A DNA stretch of 64,000 nucleotides from Advenella mimigardefordensis DPN7 (GCF_000521505.1 NZ_CP003915.1:1116001-1180000); one strand, 5' to 3'; counted from the stretch's first letter, positions 46,422 to 56,245 are shown. Notes: a model not told the origin generated them from the letters alone. Made by a program: numbers and translations.

Positions 46422-47429
46422 TCAGGCCTCCGTGTAAAGGCGGTGCTTCACTTGGTATTGCGGATGGATTCGACCAGTTCCTTGCCGAATTTTTTTATAG
46501 AACTCGGGGTACACCGGTTCCACCGCTTTGACAAAGGCATCGTGATCAACCTTTTCCTGCACCTGCATGCCTTCTTTTTTCAGTGTGGCAACGCCGCTGG
46601 TTTCGACTTCGTCAACATATTTACGCATGGCTTTGGCCGCAGCCAGGCCAGCCTCTTTGAATTTAGCCTTATCTTCATCGGACAGGCTTTCATACACAGA
46701 TGGCGAGACCAGGATGAGTGCGGGACCGTAGACGTGTGCGGTCAGCGATAGGTACTTCTGCATTTGCGACAACTTGGCCGATACGATTACGGAAATCGGG
46801 TTTTCCTGGCCATCGATTGTGCCTTGTTGCAGGGCGGTGGCCACTTCAGGCCAGGCCATTGGTGTGGGCAGCATGCCGATCTTGCGGAAGGCAGTGATAT
46901 GTATCGGGTTTTCCGTTGTGCGGATCTTCAAACCTTTAAGGTCGGCAGGTGTGGTGACTTCGCGCACGTTGTTGGTCAGGTGGCGGAATCCCTGTTCACC
47001 CCAGGCAAGCGCAATCAGGCCTTTGGCCGGGAAATCAGCCAGCAGCTTCTGACCAATCGGGCCGTCCAGTACCTTGCGGGCATGCTCCAGGTCACGGAAC
47101 AGAAAGGGAATGTCAATCACGCCGGTTTCAGGAACGAAATTCAGGGTTGCGCCGGTAGAGACAACCGCTGCGTCGATGGTACCCAATTGCAGCCCTTCGA
47201 TCACTTCGCGTTCTCCGCCCAGTGCACTGTTGGGAAATTGCTGTACCTTGAATTCTCCGTTGGTGCTTTTACCCAGCGTTTCTTCAAAGGCATCTGCGGC
47301 AACGCCATAGTGCGACGTCTTGGAAAGAGCATAAGCCAGTTTCAGTGTTTGTTCTGCCATGGCAGGCGCCATGACAATCGCTGACAGCAGGCTCGCCGCC
47401 AGCGCTTTCTTGATCCAGTGAGCGCGCAT
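46422..47429 (-). CDS. dctP: TRAP transporter substrate-binding protein (DctP-like), altered C-terminus
   Basis: A 335-residue periplasmic binding protein with a signal peptide (MRAHWIKKALAASLLSAIVMAPAMA) and DctP-family landmarks: SKTSHYGVAADAFEETLGKSTNGEFKVQQFPNSALGGEREVIEGLQLGTID, LKIRTTENPIHITAFRKIGMLPTPMAWPEVATALQQGTIDGQENP. GGAGG lies upstream. The C-terminus after PEFYKK departs from the family and reads IRQGTGRIHPQYQ. Reading one base along restores FGKELVESIRNTK and a stop at 46448-46450. The cause is a run of seven A (46490-46496) where six would be in frame. Confidence 0.9.
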   Translation of the reverse strand: MRAHWIKKALAASLLSAIVMAPAMAEQTLKLAYALSKTSHYGVAADAFEETLGKSTNGEFKVQQFPNSALGGEREVIEGLQLGTIDAAVVSTGATLNFVPETGVIDIPFLFRDLEHARKVLDGPIGQKLLADFPAKGLIALAWGEQGFRHLTNNVREVTTPADLKGLKIRTTENPIHITAFRKIGMLPTPMAWPEVATALQQGTIDGQENPISVIVSAKLSQMQKYLSLTAHVYGPALILVSPSVYESLSDEDKAKFKEAGLAAAKAMRKYVDEVETSGVATLKKEGMQVQEKVDHDAFVKAVEPVYPEFYKKIRQGTGRIHPQYQVKHRLYTEA

Positions 47430-47682
47430 CTTATTGCCTCCCCAAAGTGGGCGTTATTGTTCGAAATAAAATTATCGGGTAACTTTACGGCAATATGTGT
47501 GGCGCACAGCGCAATTTTATTACGACTAGTGCAAACCCTAGGAAAAGCGGGGTGTTGTGCCGTTACTTGTGATGGTAAAAGGAGCGTGCCAGATGGTATT
47601 GCGGTTGTTTTTGCCGGCACGCCTTATAAAGTCTTATAACGCCCGATATAGTGGTGTATCAGGGCAATATTCAGGGAAGTAG

Positions 47683-48249
47683 TTAGCTGGAGAGGACTTT
47701 GAGTGCAGCGCGGATGCCCTCGGATACGCCCAGATCGGCCGGCAACGTTTTGACGGTGGCCCGTGCTTCGCGATCAGAATAGCCCAGCGCCAGCAGCGCG
47801 TTGAGCACATCGTTCTGGCCTGTGGCCGCGGGCGTGGCCGGCGCAATGGCATCCAGTTTGCCGCGCAGTTCCAGCAGCAGGCGTTCCGCCGTTTTCTTGC
47901 CGATGCCGGGTATCCGCGTGAGCAGGGCGGTGTCCTGCTGCGCGATTGCTGCTGATAGGTCAGCACTGCTCATGCCCGAGAGGATTGCCAGCGCGGTACG
48001 CGCACCAATGCCGGTAACTTTGATCAGCGCGCGAAAGGTGGCGCGTTCGTCCTGTCGCAGAAACCCGTAAAGAACATGTGCGTCTTCGCGGATGGCCAGA
48101 TGGGTGTATAGCGTGACTTTGGCCCCTGCCTCGGGCAAGTCATAAAAAGTACTCATGGGTACATCGATATCGTAGCCCACACCGTTGACATCCAGGCACA
48201 GGCCTGGCGGTTGTTTTTCAATCAGCAGGCCGGTTAGTCGTCCGATCAT
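47683..48249 (-). CDS. ruvA: Holliday junction branch migration protein RuvA
   Basis: A 188-residue four-way-junction binding protein. Seen in order: OB-fold domain I ([25 protein letters not shown]), two helix-hairpin-helix motifs in domain II ([29 protein letters not shown]), and domain III ([20 protein letters not shown]), which contacts RuvB. ATG 48249 is fixed by GGAG 6 nt upstream; a GTG four codons earlier overlaps that site. It lies 136 bp after ruvC. Confidence 0.96.
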   Translation of the reverse strand: MIGRLTGLLIEKQPPGLCLDVNGVGYDIDVPMSTFYDLPEAGAKVTLYTHLAIREDAHVLYGFLRQDERATFRALIKVTGIGARTALAILSGMSSADLSAAIAQQDTALLTRIPGIGKKTAERLLLELRGKLDAIAPATPAATGQNDVLNALLALGYSDREARATVKTLPADLGVSEGIRAALKVLSS

Positions 48250-48385
48250 CAGGAACTCCACAAACCCTGTTCATGCAGGGATCATCAGAAAAAAATCAAA
48301 GCGCTATGGTACACAAGCTTATCACCTTATGCTTGAATAACCGGGTCGCACGCCAGGTATGGCAGCAGCGCCGTTATTGTCTTCA

Positions 48386-48940
48386 TCAGTCAATCAGTCT
48401 GCCGGCGCGCAGGCGGCTGCGGCCTCGTCGGGTGCCCAGCAATAGATCCTGGCCGCTTAAACGAGTGGCCAGGGGTGCAGCATGCGCATGGCAGATGGCG
48501 CAAGCCAGTGCGTCGGCAGAGTCCGGCGCAGGCAGGCTATTGAGTGTCAGCAGGCGTTGCACCATATGCTGCACTTGTTCTTTTTGTGCATGGCCGTTGC
48601 CGACCACGGCTTTTTTAATTTGCAGCGCGGTGTATTCGGTGACATCCAGATGGCGATCCGCCAGCGCGCACATGGCTGCGCCACGGGCCTGGCCCAGCAG
48701 CAGCGTTGAAGCCGGATTGGTATTGACGAAGACTTTTTCCAGTGCCGATACCGTCGGCGAATAGGTATCGACCACCTCGCGGATACTATCGAGGATCACT
48801 TTAAGGCGTTCGTGCAGGGGAATATCTGAAGGGACCACAATGGTGCCGCTGCCCACGTAGGAGATGCGCATGCCGGCGGCGTCGATCACGCCAAAACCGG
48901 TGCGGCGCAGGCCAGGGTCAATACCAAGAATCCGCAACAT
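48386..48940 (-). CDS. ruvC: Holliday junction resolvase RuvC
   Basis: RuvC cuts Holliday junctions as a dimer. The 184-residue product has its catalytic acids: Asp8 in [13 protein letters not shown], Glu in SALEKVFVN, and the acidic pair in [18 protein letters not shown] 48940 has GGAG 6 nt upstream; the preceding TTG is not needed. It lies 54 bp after purH. Confidence 0.96.
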   Translation of the reverse strand: MLRILGIDPGLRRTGFGVIDAAGMRISYVGSGTIVVPSDIPLHERLKVILDSIREVVDTYSPTVSALEKVFVNTNPASTLLLGQARGAAMCALADRHLDVTEYTALQIKKAVVGNGHAQKEQVQHMVQRLLTLNSLPAPDSADALACAICHAHAAPLATRLSGQDLLLGTRRGRSRLRAGRLID

Positions 48941-48994
48941 CAATGTCTCCCTGGGGTTGCCCCGGCGCGGGCCGGGGTGCTATCACAACTGCAA

Positions 48995-50584
48995 TTAATG
49001 ACGGAAGTGCCGGGTGCCTGTGAGTACCATGGCAATGCCGTGTTCGTCGGCGGCGGCGATCACTTCATCATCGCGCATGCTGCCGCCGGGTTGAATGACG
49101 CAATCGGCGCCTGCCTGAACGATCACATCCAGCCCATCGCGGAACGGGAAGAAGGCATCGGACGCGGCTGCAGTATTCTGCAATGACAGGCCGGCGTTTT
49201 CAGCCTTGATGGAGGCGATGCGGGCAGAATCGATCCGGCTCATCTGGCCGGCACCAACGCCATACGTCATGCCTTCACGGCAGAACACAATAGCATTGGA
49301 TTTGACGAACTGGGCCACATTCCAGGCAAATAGCAGATCATCCATCTGCTGCGCAGTGGGTTGCTTGCGCGTGACCACTTTGCAGTCGCTTGCTGCCAGC
49401 GGTTTGTGATCGGGGTTCTGTACCAGCCAGCCGCCGCCAACACGTTTGACATCAAAGGGATTCTGGCCTTCACCCAGGGCAACGGTCAGAACGCGAACAT
49501 TTTTTTTGCCGGCCAGCAATACCAGGGCATCGGGCGTGTACTCGGGGGCGAGCAGGACCTCGACGAACTGTTCACTTACTGCCTGTGCCGTCGCTTCATC
49601 AACAATACGGTTGAAGGCAATGATGCCGCCAAAGGCGGATGTCGGATCGGTTTTGAATGCCTTGCGATAGGAGCCGGCCGCATCGTCGGCGACGGCAACG
49701 CCGCAGGGGTTGGCGTGCTTGACGATGACGCAGGCGGGCGCAGCGAACGTGCGCACGCATTCCCAGGCGGCATCGGCATCGGCAATATTGTTATAGGACA
49801 GTTCCTTGCCCTGCAATTGGACATAGTTGCCCAATACGCCGGCAGGTACGCTGGCGTCCAGATAGAAAGCAGCGGATTGATGCGGGTTCTCGCCATAACG
49901 TAGCGCCTGATGCTGACGCAATTGAATGGTCAGACTTTCCGGCCAGCTTTGGCGGGCCGGCTCGTTTTCCTGTTCCGGTTCAGCATCAGTAATGGCACTC
50001 AGATAATTGGCAATGGCGCCGTCATAGGCTGCCGTATGGGCATACACTTTTTTGGCCAGTGACAGGCGCAAGCCATATGAGGTGCTGCCCTGTTCGTCAA
50101 GTTCGCGTAACACCGCTGCGTAATCAGACGGGTCAATCACAACGGTGACGCCGCCTTCGCGCGTGCCGTGGTTTTTGGCGGCTGCGCGCAGCATGGCGGG
50201 GCCGCCGATATCGATATTTTCAACGGCATCGGCAAAGGTGCAGCCGGCCTTGGCGATGGTTTCGCGGAAAGGGTACAGGTTGACCACCAGCAGATCGATC
50301 GGATCAATGTTGTGTGTTTGCAGCGTGTCCAGATGCGCCTGACTGTCGCGTCGCGCCAGCAGCCCGCCGTGAATGCGCGGGTGCAGGGTCTTGACCCGCC
50401 CATCCAGAATCTCGGGCGATTGGGTATGTTCCGCAACCTCGGTTACATCCAGCCCTTCTTTTTTCAGCAGCGCAGCGGTGCCGCCGGTTGACAGAAGTTT
50501 AACGCCCCGGCTGTGCAGCGCGCGGGCAAAATCCACGATACCGGTTTTATCCGATACGGAAAGCAAAGCGGTCTTGATAGTCAT
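48995..50584 (-). CDS. purH: Bifunctional AICAR transformylase/IMP cyclohydrolase
   Basis: PurH carries out the last two steps of IMP synthesis. The 529-residue product has the N-terminal cyclohydrolase ([62 protein letters not shown]) and the C-terminal transformylase ([63 protein letters not shown]). ATG 50584 is the family start; upstream frame is not conserved. It is 10 bp after fis. Confidence 0.97.
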   Translation of the reverse strand: MTIKTALLSVSDKTGIVDFARALHSRGVKLLSTGGTAALLKKEGLDVTEVAEHTQSPEILDGRVKTLHPRIHGGLLARRDSQAHLDTLQTHNIDPIDLLVVNLYPFRETIAKAGCTFADAVENIDIGGPAMLRAAAKNHGTREGGVTVVIDPSDYAAVLRELDEQGSTSYGLRLSLAKKVYAHTAAYDGAIANYLSAITDAEPEQENEPARQSWPESLTIQLRQHQALRYGENPHQSAAFYLDASVPAGVLGNYVQLQGKELSYNNIADADAAWECVRTFAAPACVIVKHANPCGVAVADDAAGSYRKAFKTDPTSAFGGIIAFNRIVDEATAQAVSEQFVEVLLAPEYTPDALVLLAGKKNVRVLTVALGEGQNPFDVKRVGGGWLVQNPDHKPLAASDCKVVTRKQPTAQQMDDLLFAWNVAQFVKSNAIVFCREGMTYGVGAGQMSRIDSARIASIKAENAGLSLQNTAAASDAFFPFRDGLDVIVQAGADCVIQPGGSMRDDEVIAAADEHGIAMVLTGTRHFRH

Positions 50585-50594
50585 GAGAGAATAA

Positions 50595-50831
50595 TTACAG
50601 TAAATGATGAGAAAGCAGTTTTTTGCGCAGCGTGTTGCGGGTAATACCCAGCATGTCTGCCGCGCGCGACTGGTTGTGTCCGGCCTTGAGCATGACCACT
50701 TCAAGCAGCGGCTTCTCTACGCAACTTGTGACCATGTTCCAAAGGTTGCCGGCTTCGCCGTCGCCCAGTTCTTTAAAATAAAGTTCAAGGTTTGTGCGTA
50801 CACATTCCTGAAGATCTTGTGTATTGTTCAT
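50595..50831 (-). CDS. fis: Fis family DNA-binding protein
   Basis: A 78-residue protein matching the small nucleoid protein Fis, with the C-terminal helix-turn-helix [22 protein letters not shown] and the preceding helix [13 protein letters not shown]. Fis bends DNA and controls rRNA and recombination sites. ATG 50831 is the family start, but no Shine-Dalgarno is visible before it. It follows dusB by 35 bp, the classic dusB-fis order. Confidence 0.92.
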   Translation of the reverse strand: MNNTQDLQECVRTNLELYFKELGDGEAGNLWNMVTSCVEKPLLEVVMLKAGHNQSRAADMLGITRNTLRKKLLSHHLL

Positions 50832-50866
50832 AATGGCGGTGTGGGGGAAATTCTTGTTGTTCTGAC

Positions 50867-51880
50867 TTAATGGACTGCTGCTTGTGGAACCCGCGGTGCC
50901 GATTCGTTGATCAGCTTGGTGAACCACTGATTGACTGCATTGTACTGCGCCTGACAGCTTTCGAGGCGATTCATTTGTTGCCGAAACAATTCTGCTTCCG
51001 GAAGGCTGCCGATATACCAGCCGATATGCTTGCGGGCAGTGCGCACGCCGGTGTATTCACCATAAAACGCATAGTGATGGTCAAGGTGTGCGAGCAGCAC
51101 ATCGCGCATATGTCCCCATGAAGGCGGCGGCAGGAACGTGCCGGTCTGCAGATAGTGATTGATTTCAGCGAAGATCCACGGATTGCCCTGAGCTGCGCGG
51201 CCCACCATGATGGCGTCGGCACCGGTATAATCCAGCACATATTTTGCCTTGACCGGATCCGTGATATCGCCATTGGCGATCACCGGTATATTGATGGCAG
51301 CCTTGACGCTGGCGATGGTATCGTATTCGGCATGACCGGTGTACAGATCACAGCGCGTGCGGCCGTGCAGGGTCAGTGCGGCGATGCCTGCATTTTCCGC
51401 CAGCCGGGCGATGCGCAGGGCATTGCGGTTTTCGCGGTCCCAGCCCGTGCGGGTTTTGAGCGTGACGGGGACGTCAAAAGGCCTGCAGGCAGCCACCACT
51501 GTTTCCAGAATGCGTGCCACCAGATCTTCGTCGCGCAGCAGCGCTGAACCCGAAGCGACATGACATACTTTCTTGACAGGGCATCCCATATTGATGTCGA
51601 TAATGCGCGCACCCTTGCCAATATTGAATACGGCAGCCTCGGCCAGCATGGCCGGATCGGCGCCGGCAATTTGTACCGCGATGGGGTCAATTTCGCCGTC
51701 ATGGTTCAGTCTTCTGGATGTTTTGACGCTTTCCCACAAGGCCGGATTGCTGGCCGCCATTTCCGACACCGCATAGCCTGCCCCCAGCTGTTTGCACAGC
51801 TGGCGAAAGGGTCTGTCGGTGACGCCCGCCATGGGCGCAACGAAGACAGGATTGGGAAGGGACCAGTTACCGATTTGCAT
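50867..51880 (-). CDS. dusB: tRNA-dihydrouridine synthase DusB
   Basis: A 337-residue FMN enzyme that reduces uridine to dihydrouridine in tRNA. Landmarks: FVAPMAGVTDRPFRQLCKQLGAGYAVSEM, DINMGCPVKKVCHVASGSALLRDEDLV (catalytic Cys in GCPVKKVC), VTLKTRTGWDRENRNA, TLHGRTRCDLYTGHAEY, and VIANGDITDPVKAKYVLDYTGADAIMVGRAAQGNPWIF. It begins 48 bp after the ubiH-like gene and precedes fis, so all likely belong to one transcript. Confidence 0.96.
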   Translation of the reverse strand: MQIGNWSLPNPVFVAPMAGVTDRPFRQLCKQLGAGYAVSEMAASNPALWESVKTSRRLNHDGEIDPIAVQIAGADPAMLAEAAVFNIGKGARIIDINMGCPVKKVCHVASGSALLRDEDLVARILETVVAACRPFDVPVTLKTRTGWDRENRNALRIARLAENAGIAALTLHGRTRCDLYTGHAEYDTIASVKAAINIPVIANGDITDPVKAKYVLDYTGADAIMVGRAAQGNPWIFAEINHYLQTGTFLPPPSWGHMRDVLLAHLDHHYAFYGEYTGVRTARKHIGWYIGSLPEAELFRQQMNRLESCQAQYNAVNQWFTKLINESAPRVPQAAVH

Positions 51881-51928
51881 AAGACATTTTAACCAAGGTT
51901 CGACAGTACAGCTGCGATGGCGGCTGTG

Positions 51929-53086
51929 CTAGTGACGATATCCCTGCAGCAGATGGCGGGCCAGCGGTCGCCGCAGCGGTTCGGTCAGATCCAGCGCCAT
52001 CAAAGACAGGCCGCAGGCGTGTTCGATCAGCGGGTTGCCGCTGGTGAAAATACGCGGCATGAGATCGGTCAGTCGGCGGGTGATGCCACGATCGGCGCGA
52101 CGCGATTCGGCGAAGGCGGACAGGGCGGGGGCCGGATCCTGCTCCGGGTCGGTGAGCCAGGGTTGCAGTGCGTGCACCAGCCCGGCGACATCGCGCAGCC
52201 CGAGGTTCAGGCCCTGACCCGCTACCGGATGTAATGTTTGAGCGGCGTTGCCTATGGTCACGATGCGGCCGTTAACCGTGTTTTTGCTCACGTTGAGTGC
52301 AAGCGGAAAAATATGACGCTGCTCCAGCACGGTAAAGGGCCCCAGGCGGTCGCCGAAATGCGCGGTAAGTTCTGCGGAAAAGCGGGCGTCGTCTGCAGCC
52401 AGCAATTGGCGGGCACGTGTCGGGCTGGTACACCAAACAATAGACTGGGCATCGGCAAAAACCGGATGGGGCAGAACCGCCAATGGCCCTTCGCGGGTAA
52501 AGCGTTCCCAGGCCCAGCCTGACCGGGGCAGGGCGGCGCGGGCTGATGTGATAACCGCATGCTGGTTATAGTCGCGCAATTGTGTGTCCGGCTTGGCACC
52601 ATCACACTGCACAACAATGCGCGCACGATAGGTGTGACCGTTCTGGGTAATGGTGGCAGCGGTGCTGCCGGGTTCGCCGGCGACGGTGGCGGGTGCCCCG
52701 GCATGGCGCAGCGTGTGTCCGCCACTTACATTGTGCTGCAGGCTGGCGTGTACTGCTCGATAGGGGACCACATAGCCCAGTGCCGCAACATTAAAATCGC
52801 TGTGGGAAATAAGCGTTCGTCCCAGTCGGCCTTTTTGCGAGACGTGCACGGTTTCAATGGCTGCGTGTTCATTGGGCCAGCCCTGCAATTGTTCCAGAAA
52901 TACCCGGCTGCCGTGATTAAGCGCTAGCACGCGGGTGTCCCGGGCCGGGTTATGCATGGCCGGGTTGTCGGCCTGGAACAGGGCGACCGTGGGCCTGGGG
53001 CCGGGGAACGCATCCAGCGCACACGCGAGCGCCAGACCTACCGGGCCGGCGCCAATGATGGCAATATCGAAATCAACTTTTTCCAT
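51929..53086 (-). CDS. UbiH/UbiF/VisC-family FAD-dependent monooxygenase
   Basis: A 385-residue flavoprotein hydroxylase of the ubiquinone-biosynthesis family. The FAD motif IIGAGPVGLALACAL, the middle signature DTRVLALNHGSRVFLEQL, and the late GNAAQTLHPVAGQGLNLGLRDVAGLV are all clear. Members hydroxylate the ubiquinone ring at C5, C6 or C1; which position cannot be decided here, so I give no symbol. It is the first gene of the minus-strand series ending at ruvA, and its upstream region is shared with the divergent TM2-like gene. Confidence 0.9.
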   Translation of the reverse strand: MEKVDFDIAIIGAGPVGLALACALDAFPGPRPTVALFQADNPAMHNPARDTRVLALNHGSRVFLEQLQGWPNEHAAIETVHVSQKGRLGRTLISHSDFNVAALGYVVPYRAVHASLQHNVSGGHTLRHAGAPATVAGEPGSTAATITQNGHTYRARIVVQCDGAKPDTQLRDYNQHAVITSARAALPRSGWAWERFTREGPLAVLPHPVFADAQSIVWCTSPTRARQLLAADDARFSAELTAHFGDRLGPFTVLEQRHIFPLALNVSKNTVNGRIVTIGNAAQTLHPVAGQGLNLGLRDVAGLVHALQPWLTDPEQDPAPALSAFAESRRADRGITRRLTDLMPRIFTSGNPLIEHACGLSLMALDLTEPLRRPLARHLLQGYRH

Positions 53087-53191
53087 GCCGCTATTTTACC
53101 CTTTTGCCTGAAAAAATCCCGTGCGCGCACCTGTGTGCCCGCCTGTCGTACAATATAGCCTTCAAAGCTGGCACGGTGCCTGACATAGTTC

Positions 53192-53219
53192 AAATGTTGA
53201 ATCAGAAATGTTGAATCAG
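53192..53219. repeat. 14-bp direct repeat that duplicates a start codon
   Basis: AAATGTTGAATCAG occurs twice in tandem (53192-53205, 53206-53219). Each copy holds ATG TTG AAT CAG. Only the second ATG (53208) opens the long frame; the first (53194) stops after six codons. Confidence 0.85.
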
Positions 53220-53642
53220 TTGTGGCGGGCCAGGCCTGCAAACCATTTTCGTTACAAAACCGTTGCCGGGTTTCTGGCCTGTTTTTTTGGTGTGCTGGGT
53301 CTGCAGGGTTGGTATTTGAAGCGACCGATTGCACCCGTCATTACGCTGTTTAGCCTGGCTATGCTGGCATGGTCGTTTACCCAGCCGGTGTGGTGGGATT
53401 CTATGCCGTTTTTCTTCCTGTTCATTCCGCTGTGGGCAGGGTTTATTGAGTCGGCCGTTTACTGTCTGATCGCCGATGCAAAATTTGATGCACTTTATAA
53501 CGTCAATCAGTTGCGGCGCAAGCCTTCGGGTGTGCCCCCCGGGTTAATGGCGCTACTCAATCTGCTGATTGCCGGCATGGTCTGCATGTTTACCTTGTCT
53601 ATGGTTGTCGCACATGTGACCTGCCTGGACATGGCCTGCTAG
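53208..53642 (+). CDS. Small membrane protein, TM2-domain-like
   Basis: A 144-residue membrane protein with about four hydrophobic segments. The first, YKTVAGFLACFFGVLGLQGWYL, resembles the TM2 domain (KxxAxLLAxFLGxxGxHxFYLG) of many bacterial proteins, which has no settled function. A loop of charged residues (DAKFDALYNVNQLRRKPSG) separates segments 3 and 4. No clear Shine-Dalgarno precedes ATG 53208, and the start region is duplicated. It lies 54 bp before the CtaG-like gene in the same direction. Confidence 0.65.
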   Translation: MLNQLWRARPANHFRYKTVAGFLACFFGVLGLQGWYLKRPIAPVITLFSLAMLAWSFTQPVWWDSMPFFFLFIPLWAGFIESAVYCLIADAKFDALYNVNQLRRKPSGVPPGLMALLNLLIAGMVCMFTLSMVVAHVTCLDMAC

Positions 53643-53696
53643 GGAGCAGGATGCCGTTTGTGATACGGCGCTGATATCTTCAAGAGGTTTTATTCG

Positions 53697-54632
53697 ATGG
53701 ATCTGGACTTGATGCAATGGCTTGCCCCCTGGGAGTTTTCTCCTACGCTGATTGCCCTGTTTCTTCTTGCTGGCTGGCTGTTCGTGCGTGGTACGCGGGT
53801 GCATCGGGTCACGCTGGCGCGACAACTGCTGTTCTGGTCGGGCTTCGTGGTGCTTTATCTGTCGCTGCACACTCACGTTGACTACTATGCCGAACGCATG
53901 TTCTTCGTCCACCGCATTCAGCACCTGGTGCTGCACCATCTGGGGCCTTTGCTTATTATGGGTGCCTATCCCGGACAGATCATGCGCGCCGGCCTGCCGC
54001 TGCGCGCGCGCGTGTGGCTGCGCGACTATCGTCGCAGTTTTTCCGGCCGATTCATCACCGGTGTACTCACCAACAAAATCCTGGTTCCGTTCCTGTTTGT
54101 TTTTCTGGTGCTGTTCTGGCTATTGCCGACCATCCAGTTCTACTCCATGCTCGACTGGCGCCTGTACCTCTTCATGAACTGGTCGGTGGTGGTCAGCGGG
54201 TTCATGTACTGGAACCTCATTCTGGACCGCCGTCCCTATATCGCGCCGGTGCTCACGGCGCGGACACGCCTCGGTCGTTTCTTGCAATGGACCATTGCTT
54301 CGGGCACCCCGGCGGTGCTTTCTCCGGGAGCACGGATTCTGTCGCCTATCATCACCATGTTGCCGCAAATGATCGTGGGGGCCGTCATAACCTTTACCTC
54401 TACCGATATTTATCCGCTCTTTGATCTTTGCGGGCGCGCTTTGCCTATGTCTGCGGTCACCGACCAGAGCATTGGCGGGCTGACCATGTGGATTCCTGCG
54501 GCGATGGTTGAAACGTTCGGCCTGCTGTTTGCCCTGAGCACCATGATGCGCCTGTCGGCCAAAGGGCGGCAGAAAACCAGCAGGCAGATGCGTGAAATGC
54601 GCCTGGCGCAGCAACAGTTGAAGGCCGTTTAG
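53697..54632 (+). CDS. CtaG-like (caa3-type) cytochrome c oxidase assembly family protein
   Basis: A 311-residue membrane protein with seven or so helices of the caa3_CtaG family, which helps insert copper into terminal oxidases in Bacillus. The conserved His-rich segments are LSLHTHVDYYAERMFFVHRIQHLVLHHLGPLLIMGAYPG and the later PAAMVETFGLLFALSTMMRL. Oxidase genes are not in the window, so the target is inferred from family only. The C-terminal tail is basic. Confidence 0.82.
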   Translation: MDLDLMQWLAPWEFSPTLIALFLLAGWLFVRGTRVHRVTLARQLLFWSGFVVLYLSLHTHVDYYAERMFFVHRIQHLVLHHLGPLLIMGAYPGQIMRAGLPLRARVWLRDYRRSFSGRFITGVLTNKILVPFLFVFLVLFWLLPTIQFYSMLDWRLYLFMNWSVVVSGFMYWNLILDRRPYIAPVLTARTRLGRFLQWTIASGTPAVLSPGARILSPIITMLPQMIVGAVITFTSTDIYPLFDLCGRALPMSAVTDQSIGGLTMWIPAAMVETFGLLFALSTMMRLSAKGRQKTSRQMREMRLAQQQLKAV

Positions 54633-54658
54633 CGGTGGTTGCAGCGGCAGCGAGGGGT

Positions 54659-55738
54659 TTACTGGTGTTGTGTGAAAAACCGTTCGAGCCGCTGCGGCAA
54701 CCAGGTAAGTTCGCCGCGTCCGGAGCCGCTGGCAAAGCCGGCATGGCCCCCGCTGCAGGGGTAGTGCAGCAGCAGGTGTTTGCTGCCCTGGTTCGGGGCA
54801 GGCAGGCCGGCTTGGGGAATAAACGGATCATTACGTGCAATCAATAGCAGCGTGGGTACCCGAATGGCGTGCAGGTGGTACTGGCTTGAACAGCGCGACC
54901 AGTAATCGAATGCGCTGCGATAGCCGTGCACCGGACCGGTATAGGCATCGTCAAACTCAAGCAGTGTGCGTGCCTGCAGGGCTTTGTTCCAGTTGGCGTC
55001 ATGCGGAAAGGCACTGGCCTTTTGCTGCATTTTGCCGCGCATGGATGCCAGAAAATGGGGGGTGTAAACGTAACGGCCCATCAGGCTGGTTTGCAGCCGC
55101 ATGCCAGTTGCAACCAGATCCACCGGTACGGAAATGCCTGCCACTGCCGCAAGCCAGTCCAGCTGTTGACCTTGTTCCCCAGTGTATTTGAGCAGGGCAT
55201 TGCCGCCCAGGGAAATGCCCGTTGCATGCCATTGCGCCTGCGGTAACTGGCGGCGCATCTGATTCAGAATGAAGTCTATGTCCTGTGAGTCGCCGGAAAA
55301 ATAAGAGCGGGCCAGCCGATTGGGTTCGCCCGAGCAGCCGCGAAAATGCGCTACGGCGACCATCCAGCCGCGCTCAACAAAGTGCGCGCCGATGGCCTGG
55401 GCGTAATGACTCTGGCTGCTGCCTTCCAGTCCGTGAAAAATAACCAGCGCCTGACCGTTGAATGCCGCATGCGTATACGCTTGCGGCCCGGCCCAGTCGA
55501 TATCCAGAAAGTCGCCATCGGGTGTGTCCAGTCGCTGGCGGACGAATGGCTGTTGGGGACGGCGTCCCCACTTCATGGCGGCAATGGTCTGGATATGGCC
55601 TTCCCATTGCCAGTGTGGCGAAGGGCAGGGGTCAAGATTGAGTCGGGCAGTCACAGCGGTTTGGCGATTCGGTTGAACAGGACAGATAAAGTAGCGGGCC
55701 GTTAAGCATGGGCCGATCGCAGAAGGCGCGTGAGCCAT
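54659..55738 (-). CDS. YheT family alpha/beta hydrolase
   Basis: A 359-residue alpha/beta hydrolase that matches E. coli YheT closely: GHIQTI, RLDTPDGDFLDIDWAG, LVIFHGLEGSSQSHYAQAIG, VAHFRGCSGEPNRLARSYFSGDSQDI, ATGISLGGNALLKYTGEQG. The nucleophile Ser is in GISLGGN, the Asp in IARNDPF, and the His in SGGHAGFASG. Substrate is unknown, probably an ester. The N-terminal 25 residues are not conserved; the true start may be further in. Confidence 0.88.
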   Translation of the reverse strand: MAHAPSAIGPCLTARYFICPVQPNRQTAVTARLNLDPCPSPHWQWEGHIQTIAAMKWGRRPQQPFVRQRLDTPDGDFLDIDWAGPQAYTHAAFNGQALVIFHGLEGSSQSHYAQAIGAHFVERGWMVAVAHFRGCSGEPNRLARSYFSGDSQDIDFILNQMRRQLPQAQWHATGISLGGNALLKYTGEQGQQLDWLAAVAGISVPVDLVATGMRLQTSLMGRYVYTPHFLASMRGKMQQKASAFPHDANWNKALQARTLLEFDDAYTGPVHGYRSAFDYWSRCSSQYHLHAIRVPTLLLIARNDPFIPQAGLPAPNQGSKHLLLHYPCSGGHAGFASGSGRGELTWLPQRLERFFTQHQ

Positions 55739-55786
55739 GCTCCTGGCGACCGCAGTTGCGACCTGCAGCGTGATGTTGTTGGCGGG

Positions 55787-56245
55787 TTAATGCAGCAGAT
55801 TGGGAATATCGTGCATTTCCGATAGCAGGACATCGGATGGCGCGGGGGCAGAGTGATGATGAACCAGATGCCAGCCGGTGCGGCCCTTGTGATACACATT
55901 GGTTGCATAAAACAGGAGCTCCCGATTGCCTCGCGGGGTATTGGCCTGGACTTCTTCGATCACGATATGGATGACCGTCATGCCGTAGGTGATGACCACG
56001 GGATGATGGGCATGAATATGGATCGGACCGCTGTTGAGCATTTCCTGCCATGAGGCCTGGATGGCGCTGGTCCCTGTCAGGCGTTCGCCGCCCGGATGAA
56101 TACAAACGGTCTCTTCATCATCTGCCCAGGTGTTCATGACACGCATGAGGTCCCCCAGGCGCAGCGCTTCGTAGAAGGCCTGTTCGACCTCCTCGGGGCT
56201 GGCGAAAACCGCGCGCTTGGGCGCAGCGGTGCTTTTAGTGCCCAT
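55787..56245 (-). CDS. NTF2-like/SnoaL-fold protein
   Basis: A 152-residue protein with the cone-shaped alpha+beta NTF2 fold pattern: FASPEEVEQAFYEALRLGDLMRVMNTWADDEETVCIHPGGERLTG, then a series of beta strands with many His residues (HIHAHHPVVITYGMTVIHIVIEEV, GWHLVHHHSAPAP). No catalytic role can be named. Its first 11 bp overlap the end of the CHCC zinc-finger gene, so the two are co-translated. Confidence 0.8.
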   Translation of the reverse strand: MGTKSTAAPKRAVFASPEEVEQAFYEALRLGDLMRVMNTWADDEETVCIHPGGERLTGTSAIQASWQEMLNSGPIHIHAHHPVVITYGMTVIHIVIEEVQANTPRGNRELLFYATNVYHKGRTGWHLVHHHSAPAPSDVLLSEMHDIPNLLH

